DNA of 8,452 nucleotides from Dechloromonas sp. (GTDB lineage Bacteria > Pseudomonadota > Gammaproteobacteria > Burkholderiales > Rhodocyclaceae). The notes below the pieces were generated by a model. That model did no database searches, had not been told where the DNA came from, and saw only the letters and a list, made by a program, of their open reading frames with translations. Shown in pieces: positions 6,266 to 8,452 of this stretch. The DNA lies in contig CP059264.1 in assembly GCA_013693915.1 (NCBI GenBank), positions 2,106,416 to 2,114,867 of the forward strand. The letters are read 5' to 3'. Each line of letters opens with the position of its first letter. Position 1 is the stretch's first letter. The position numbers and the translations under genes are program-made.

Positions 6266-6565
6266 TCAGCGCGAACCGGGACGGCGCACGGCGTGTTGTT
6301 CGGCGTATTGGGGGTCGGAAGTCATCTCGAAGCTGCGTGCATCGGCCCACGCTTCGAGGTCGGCGAAGGCGTACATCACGCGTCGGCCGAATTTGCGAAA
6401 GCGCGGCCCGCCGCCGATGACGCGCTGTTTCTCCAGCGTGCGCGGCGACAGCCGCAGGAACTCAGCGGCTTCGTTGTTAGTCAGGTAGCGCACAGACTGC
6501 GTGGTCAGAGTAGGCTGCTGGGTAGCAGCGGGTACGGGATACTGCCGTAACGGTGCGGGTCTCAT
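6266..6565 (-). CDS. AlpA/excisionase-like helix-turn-helix protein
   Basis: The protein has 99 residues. Residues 27-75 (YLTNNEAAEFLRLSPRTLEK, then GGPRFRKFGRRVMYAFADLEAWAD) form the MerR-like winged helix-turn-helix of the HTH_17/AlpA type, with the characteristic Gly-Arg-Arg-Val-x-Tyr wing and the Asp-Leu-Glu-Ala-Trp end. Such proteins act as excisionase accessory factors or activators of nearby genes. Here it directly precedes repA, so control of repA or of excision is inferred. An in-frame ATG at 6580 exists, but ATG 6565 is preferred because GGAGG (6578-6574) lies eight bases upstream of it. The 20 residues before the domain are Pro/Gln/Thr-rich and probably disordered. Confidence 0.88.
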   Translation of the reverse strand: MRPAPLRQYPVPAATQQPTLTTQSVRYLTNNEAAEFLRLSPRTLEKQRVIGGGPRFRKFGRRVMYAFADLEAWADARSFEMTSDPQYAEQHAVRRPGSR

Positions 6566-6646
6566 GGCATGGGCCTCCATCGGTCAAGATCGCCGACGAA
6601 GCAATCGCCGCCGGATGGAAGCAGTCTCGGGAAAGTCAGGCGTTCT

Positions 6647-6687
6647 GCGCAGGGACGTTTTGCGTCGCCGCGCTAACGTCCCTGTGC
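6647..6687. promoter_or_regulatory. Inverted repeat between the DUF2285 gene and the helix-turn-helix gene
   Basis: The arms GCGCAGGGACGTT (6647-6659) and AACGTCCCTGTGC (6675-6687) pair at 12 of 13 positions around a 15-base GC-rich loop. It starts 13 bases after the DUF2285 gene stop in the direction of transcription and has no T-tract. It may be a factor-independent-like stem, an RNA-processing or attenuation structure, or an operator for the helix-turn-helix protein. Confidence 0.5.
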
Positions 6688-6699
6688 GGCCCTGCCGAG

Positions 6700-7446
6700 T
6701 TAGAGTAGGCGGTGGTATCCACCGGTCATGAGCGCTTGGCCGCCTCGGATCAAGCGGCGAACCTGGGCGCGCAGATCGCTGTCGTCATACCAGCGCTCGG
6801 CGACGGCGGTGATGCCGAACAACACTTCGGCCACGCCGCGCTGCGAGGCTCCCGCCAGCGTGCCGTCGAGCGCCTGCAGGGTGCGCATGTGGAGCATTGA
6901 CGTGCGGCCTGGTCTGCCTGTGGCTATCGCGGTGCGGCGCATCTTTGCGGTGTCGAGTATCGCCAGCTCGGCTTCGATTGCGCGCCAGCGCTCGCGAAGC
7001 TGGCAACCGGCGCGGACGGCATAGGCGTAAGCCATGCCGTCTTCCAGCGCGGGAGATATCGCCATGCGCAGCATGCGGTCGACGAGCTGAGTGGTTAGCA
7101 CTAGGCGCTTGCCGTCGTGCGTCAGGTGCTTGCGGCCGGGGAAGCACCAGAGCTGGAACGGCAGCGCATCGGCTGTGGGATCGGCATCGGGATAGACCTG
7201 GACTACCGAGGATGGATCAGGGAACCAGTCGGGGTGCGCGTCGCGCGCATCGCGTGTGGGGTCTTCCAGCAGGCGCAAGCCCCAGCGAAGCGCCTCGTGC
7301 TGCGGATGGCGCCGGTGGCGTTGCCAGGTGCGACGGTATTCCGGGTTGCGCCGCAGGTATTCCCAAGCCAGCGCGGGGCCGTCCAGATGCAGTACGTACA
7401 GGTATGCAGCGCTTGGATGCCAGTGAGTGGCGCTCGAATCTGCCAT
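6700..7446 (-). CDS. DUF6499/DUF2285 domain protein
   Basis: The protein has 248 residues. The N-terminal part, about 9-45 (HPSAAYLYVLHLDGPALAWE, then YLRRNPEYRRTW), matches the DUF6499 'transcriptional regulator' domain, and the C-terminal part (about 150-247, ending TGGYHRLL) matches DUF2285. The two domains are commonly found fused, upstream of the helix-turn-helix and repA genes, in Tn4371-like elements. The biochemical role is unknown, and the regulator label is only a database convention. The start at ATG 7446 is well supported by AAAGGAGG seven bases upstream, one of the strongest ribosome binding sites in the window. The long leader upstream (7447-7778) contains several inverted repeats. 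The gene is complete, with no anomalies. Confidence 0.9.
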   Translation of the reverse strand: MADSSATHWHPSAAYLYVLHLDGPALAWEYLRRNPEYRRTWQRHRRHPQHEALRWGLRLLEDPTRDARDAHPDWFPDPSSVVQVYPDADPTADALPFQLWCFPGRKHLTHDGKRLVLTTQLVDRMLRMAISPALEDGMAYAYAVRAGCQLRERWRAIEAELAILDTAKMRRTAIATGRPGRTSMLHMRTLQALDGTLAGASQRGVAEVLFGITAVAERWYDDSDLRAQVRRLIRGGQALMTGGYHRLL

Positions 7447-7778
7447 GGCGAAACCTCCTTTCGATTAGGAAGAAACCAATCGCCACGGGGACACGGTGGG
7501 CAAGACCACCTCGGTCTTCGACTGTTATGGGTTAATCACATAAACGTAGGATTTTAAGTTGATGATGATGGGTGGGTAAAGTTCCATCATCAGTCTGCGT
7601 CGGCAAGGTGGCCAACAACGGGCCGGACATTCGCACTATTTGCGACCGCGTTGCGCCTCTGCAGGACTGAGTAACGATCAATATAAACAATGTCTGGACT
7701 CAGACCCAAGAAGACGCAATGCGAGCCTTTGTGGCATCGCATGGAGTGGCCTGCCACCAGCAGGCCAACAGGAATCGA
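7447..7778. promoter_or_regulatory. Gene-free leader between the DUF2958 and DUF2285 genes
   Basis: I see no credible gene in these 332 bases. They include an AT-rich stretch (about 7523-7560) and several short inverted repeats: AAGACC-ACCTC-GGTCTT (7502-7518), GTCTG-GACT-CAGAC (about 7690-7703) and TGGCCTG/CAGGCCA (7747-7767). The segment probably holds the terminator of the DUF2958 gene and the promoter of the downstream operon, but no convincing -35/-10 pair could be assigned. Related elements often carry additional small genes around here (for example DUF736), and none is visible. Confidence 0.4.
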
Positions 7779-7795
7779 TCAATCGCTGATTGATC
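7747..7795 (-). terminator. Two tandem hairpins at the 3' end of the DUF2958 gene
   Basis: GATCAATC-gct-GATTGATC (7777-7795) is a perfect 8-bp stem spanning the last codons and the stop of the DUF2958 gene. TGGCCTG-ccaccag-CAGGCCA (7747-7767) is a perfect 7-bp GC-rich stem just after it. Neither is followed by a clear T-run on the minus strand, so termination or 3'-end protection is inferred. Confidence 0.4.
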
Positions 7796-8126
7796 CATCG
7801 GTTCGCGCCAGCCGGACGTACTCAGACAGTCGCCGCTGTGGCGTGAAATGCAGATCGCGTGCAACGGCCAGATTCCGTGGCCCGCGAATGCTTTCCAGAA
7901 CGGAAAGCCGCACATGGCCGAGTTCCGGCGCACCTATACCGAGGTCGAGCAGGCCGAAAGCGGTATCGCCGTCGTCTGGATCGAGTTCGGTCAACAGCCA
8001 GGTCGCGTGCGCGTCCAGGGTGAACAGTTTGACGACCGGCAGTGGGTCGCGCTTCTCGCCGCGCGCGGCGGCAGCGCCGTTATCCAGCAGTTGGACGCGG
8101 TGATCGTCGGTGATGAGTGGTTTCAT
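7779..8126 (-). CDS. DUF2958 family protein
   Basis: The protein has 115 residues and is recognised as DUF2958 by the order of conserved blocks: MKPLITDDHRVQLLDNG at the start, PVVKLFTLDAHATWLLTELDP (30-50), FGLLDLGIGAPELGHVRLSVLESIRG (57-82), and RDLHFTPQRRLSEYV near the end. The family is common on conjugative elements and plasmids and its function is unknown. It is small, soluble and acidic, with no membrane segment. A longer frame with TTG at 8141 exists, but ATG 8126 starts exactly at the conserved N-terminus and is preferred, although no good ribosome binding site precedes either. Its stop lies inside a perfect hairpin. Confidence 0.9.
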   Translation of the reverse strand: MKPLITDDHRVQLLDNGAAAARGEKRDPLPVVKLFTLDAHATWLLTELDPDDGDTAFGLLDLGIGAPELGHVRLSVLESIRGPRNLAVARDLHFTPQRRLSEYVRLARTDGSISD

Positions 8127-8164
8127 GGTCGCTGCGCGCAAGGGGTCACGATCAACGGAGCATT

Positions 8165-8193
8165 AGTTTTGCGCAAACGTGTCGATGCGTCAA
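8165..8193 (-). promoter_or_regulatory. Weak promoter candidate for the DUF2958 gene
   Basis: On the minus strand TTGACG (8193-8188) is followed after 17 bases by AAAACT (8170-8165), a good -35 with a poor -10. The palindrome TTTGCGCAAA (8168-8177) overlaps the putative -10 and could be an operator. This is sequence pattern only. Confidence 0.3.
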
Positions 8194-8224
8194 AGCTTGA
8201 CTGTACAAGTGTGCTTCTGCACCA

Positions 8225-8275
8225 AATCGCCAAAGCGGATTCCACCGAATCCGTGGGTATAATGAATCGGCGATT
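8225..8275. repeat. Nested inverted repeats around the divergent promoter
   Basis: The outer arms AATCGCC (8225-8231) and GGCGATT (8269-8275) enclose CGGATTC (8236-8242), CACC, GAATCCG (8247-8253) and the TATAAT box. The 10-mer AAAGCGGATT (8232-8241) recurs at 8305-8314 inside the first downstream ORF. This fits operator DNA for a regulator that I cannot identify. Confidence 0.6.
8258..8263 (+). promoter_or_regulatory. Promoter -10 box TATAAT of the divergent right-end module
   Basis: A perfect TATAAT lies 29 bases upstream of the first ATG (8293). No good -35 is seen at the expected distance. Instead, the perfect palindrome CGGATTC-cacc-GAATCCG (8236-8253) occupies that place, which suggests regulated initiation. 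Confidence 0.55.
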
Positions 8276-8292
8276 GCGTAAGTACGGAAGCC

Positions 8293-8364
8293 ATGATTGC
8301 AGTAAAAGCGGATTTCAGCATAGACACGCCCGCAACAAGTTCAAGCAGGGAAGACTACAAATGA
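8293..8364 (+). CDS. Short 23-codon ORF, possible leader peptide
   Basis: ATG 8293 opens a 23-residue frame (MIAVKADFSIDTPATSSSRE, then DYK) ending at TGA 8362-8364. It follows a perfect TATAAT box by 29 bases and has a weak purine-rich GGAAG just before its ATG. Its stop overlaps the ATG of the next frame as ATGA, the arrangement seen in translationally coupled genes and in leader peptides. I do not recognise it. It shows no run of a single amino acid as in classic attenuators, though SSS is present. It could be a regulatory leader, a true small protein, or chance. Confidence 0.35.
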   Translation: MIAVKADFSIDTPATSSSREDYK

Positions 8365-8452
8365 ACACTATAAATTGTAGTTCTATAGGGCGCTATCAGG
8401 TGTCATCATCGTTTTACATGAAACGATTTGATGACATTGAAGAACTCATTCC
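8361..8452 (+). CDS. Unrecognised protein, N-terminal part (runs off the right edge)
   Basis: The frame opens at ATG 8361, which overlaps the stop of the 23-codon frame, and stays open to the window end (30 full codons: MNTINCSSIGRYQVSSSFYM, then KRFDDIEELI). It is AT-richer than the rest of the window and is transcribed opposite to the conjugation-element genes, suggesting cargo from another source. AGGGAAG lies seven bases upstream of the ATG. The start codon sits directly after the left arm of an ACTACAA/TTGTAGT stem (8354-8381), and codons 14-25 contain a 14-pair inverted repeat. No domain can be assigned from 30 residues. Confidence 0.45.
   Translation, partial: MNTINCSSIGRYQVSSSFYMKRFDDIEELI
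8401..8436. repeat. Strong 14-pair stem-loop at the right edge
   Basis: TGTCATC (8401-8407) plus ATCGTTT (8408-8414) pair with AAACGAT (8421-8427) and GATGACA (8430-8436), with a 6-base loop TACATG and a 2-base bulge (TT, 8428-8429). All 14 pairs are Watson-Crick. It lies within the coding start of the right-end ORF. Confidence 0.75.

Noticed and set aside
7700..7933. 77-codon minus-strand frame overlapping the DUF2958 3' end
   Set aside because: It is out of frame with the DUF2958 gene and Trp/Cys-rich, and it has no ribosome binding site or domain.
1..8452. CRISPR arrays, tRNA or rRNA genes
   Set aside because: No regularly spaced repeats with unique spacers, no cloverleaf-like sequence ending in CCA, and no rRNA-like stretch were seen. 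The only spaced repeats are the three iterons.

Overview
The window is part of the backbone of a GC-rich integrative and conjugative element (Tn4371-like or a related RepA/ParA/VirD2-type element). Such elements are typical of beta- and gammaproteobacteria such as Pseudomonas, Stenotrophomonas, Xanthomonas and Burkholderiales. The assignment rests on gene content and order read from the translations. The host species cannot be fixed from this sequence.

The main block is on the minus strand, so it is transcribed from high to low coordinates. In that direction it runs: DUF2958 protein (8126-7779), DUF6499/DUF2285 protein (7446-6700), AlpA/excisionase-like helix-turn-helix protein (6565-6266), replication initiator RepA (6243-5362), an intergenic replication-origin candidate (about 5182-5377), ParA ATPase (5156-4518), a small ribbon-helix-helix partition partner (4521-4276), DUF2840 protein (4279-3746), TraF-type S26 signal peptidase (3749-3235, frameshifted as read), a 337-base spacer that looks like a transfer origin (oriT), and a complete VirD2-type relaxase with DUF3363 region (2897-957). 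The four genes from parA to traF each overlap the next by ATGA, which suggests translational coupling. Together the block covers replication and maintenance of the excised circle, partition, pilin maturation and DNA processing for conjugation.

At the left edge (1-747, minus) is the N-terminal 249 codons of an IS256-family (mutator-type) transposase. Its terminal repeat lies near 771-801, so an insertion sequence sits directly downstream of the relaxase, where related elements usually continue into the coupling-protein (traG) and mating-pair (trb) genes.

The right edge (about 8142-8452) is different. It is lower in GC and divergently oriented, with a perfect TATAAT box, a 23-codon ORF whose stop overlaps the ATG of a second ORF running off the window, and several strong inverted repeats, including a 14-pair stem. 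This is the least explained part of the window.

Most worth a second look: the iteron/DnaA-box/AT-rich origin between repA and parA, the symmetrical oriT candidate carrying ATCTTG nick-like motifs, the traF frameshift, and the palindrome-dense divergent module at the right end.
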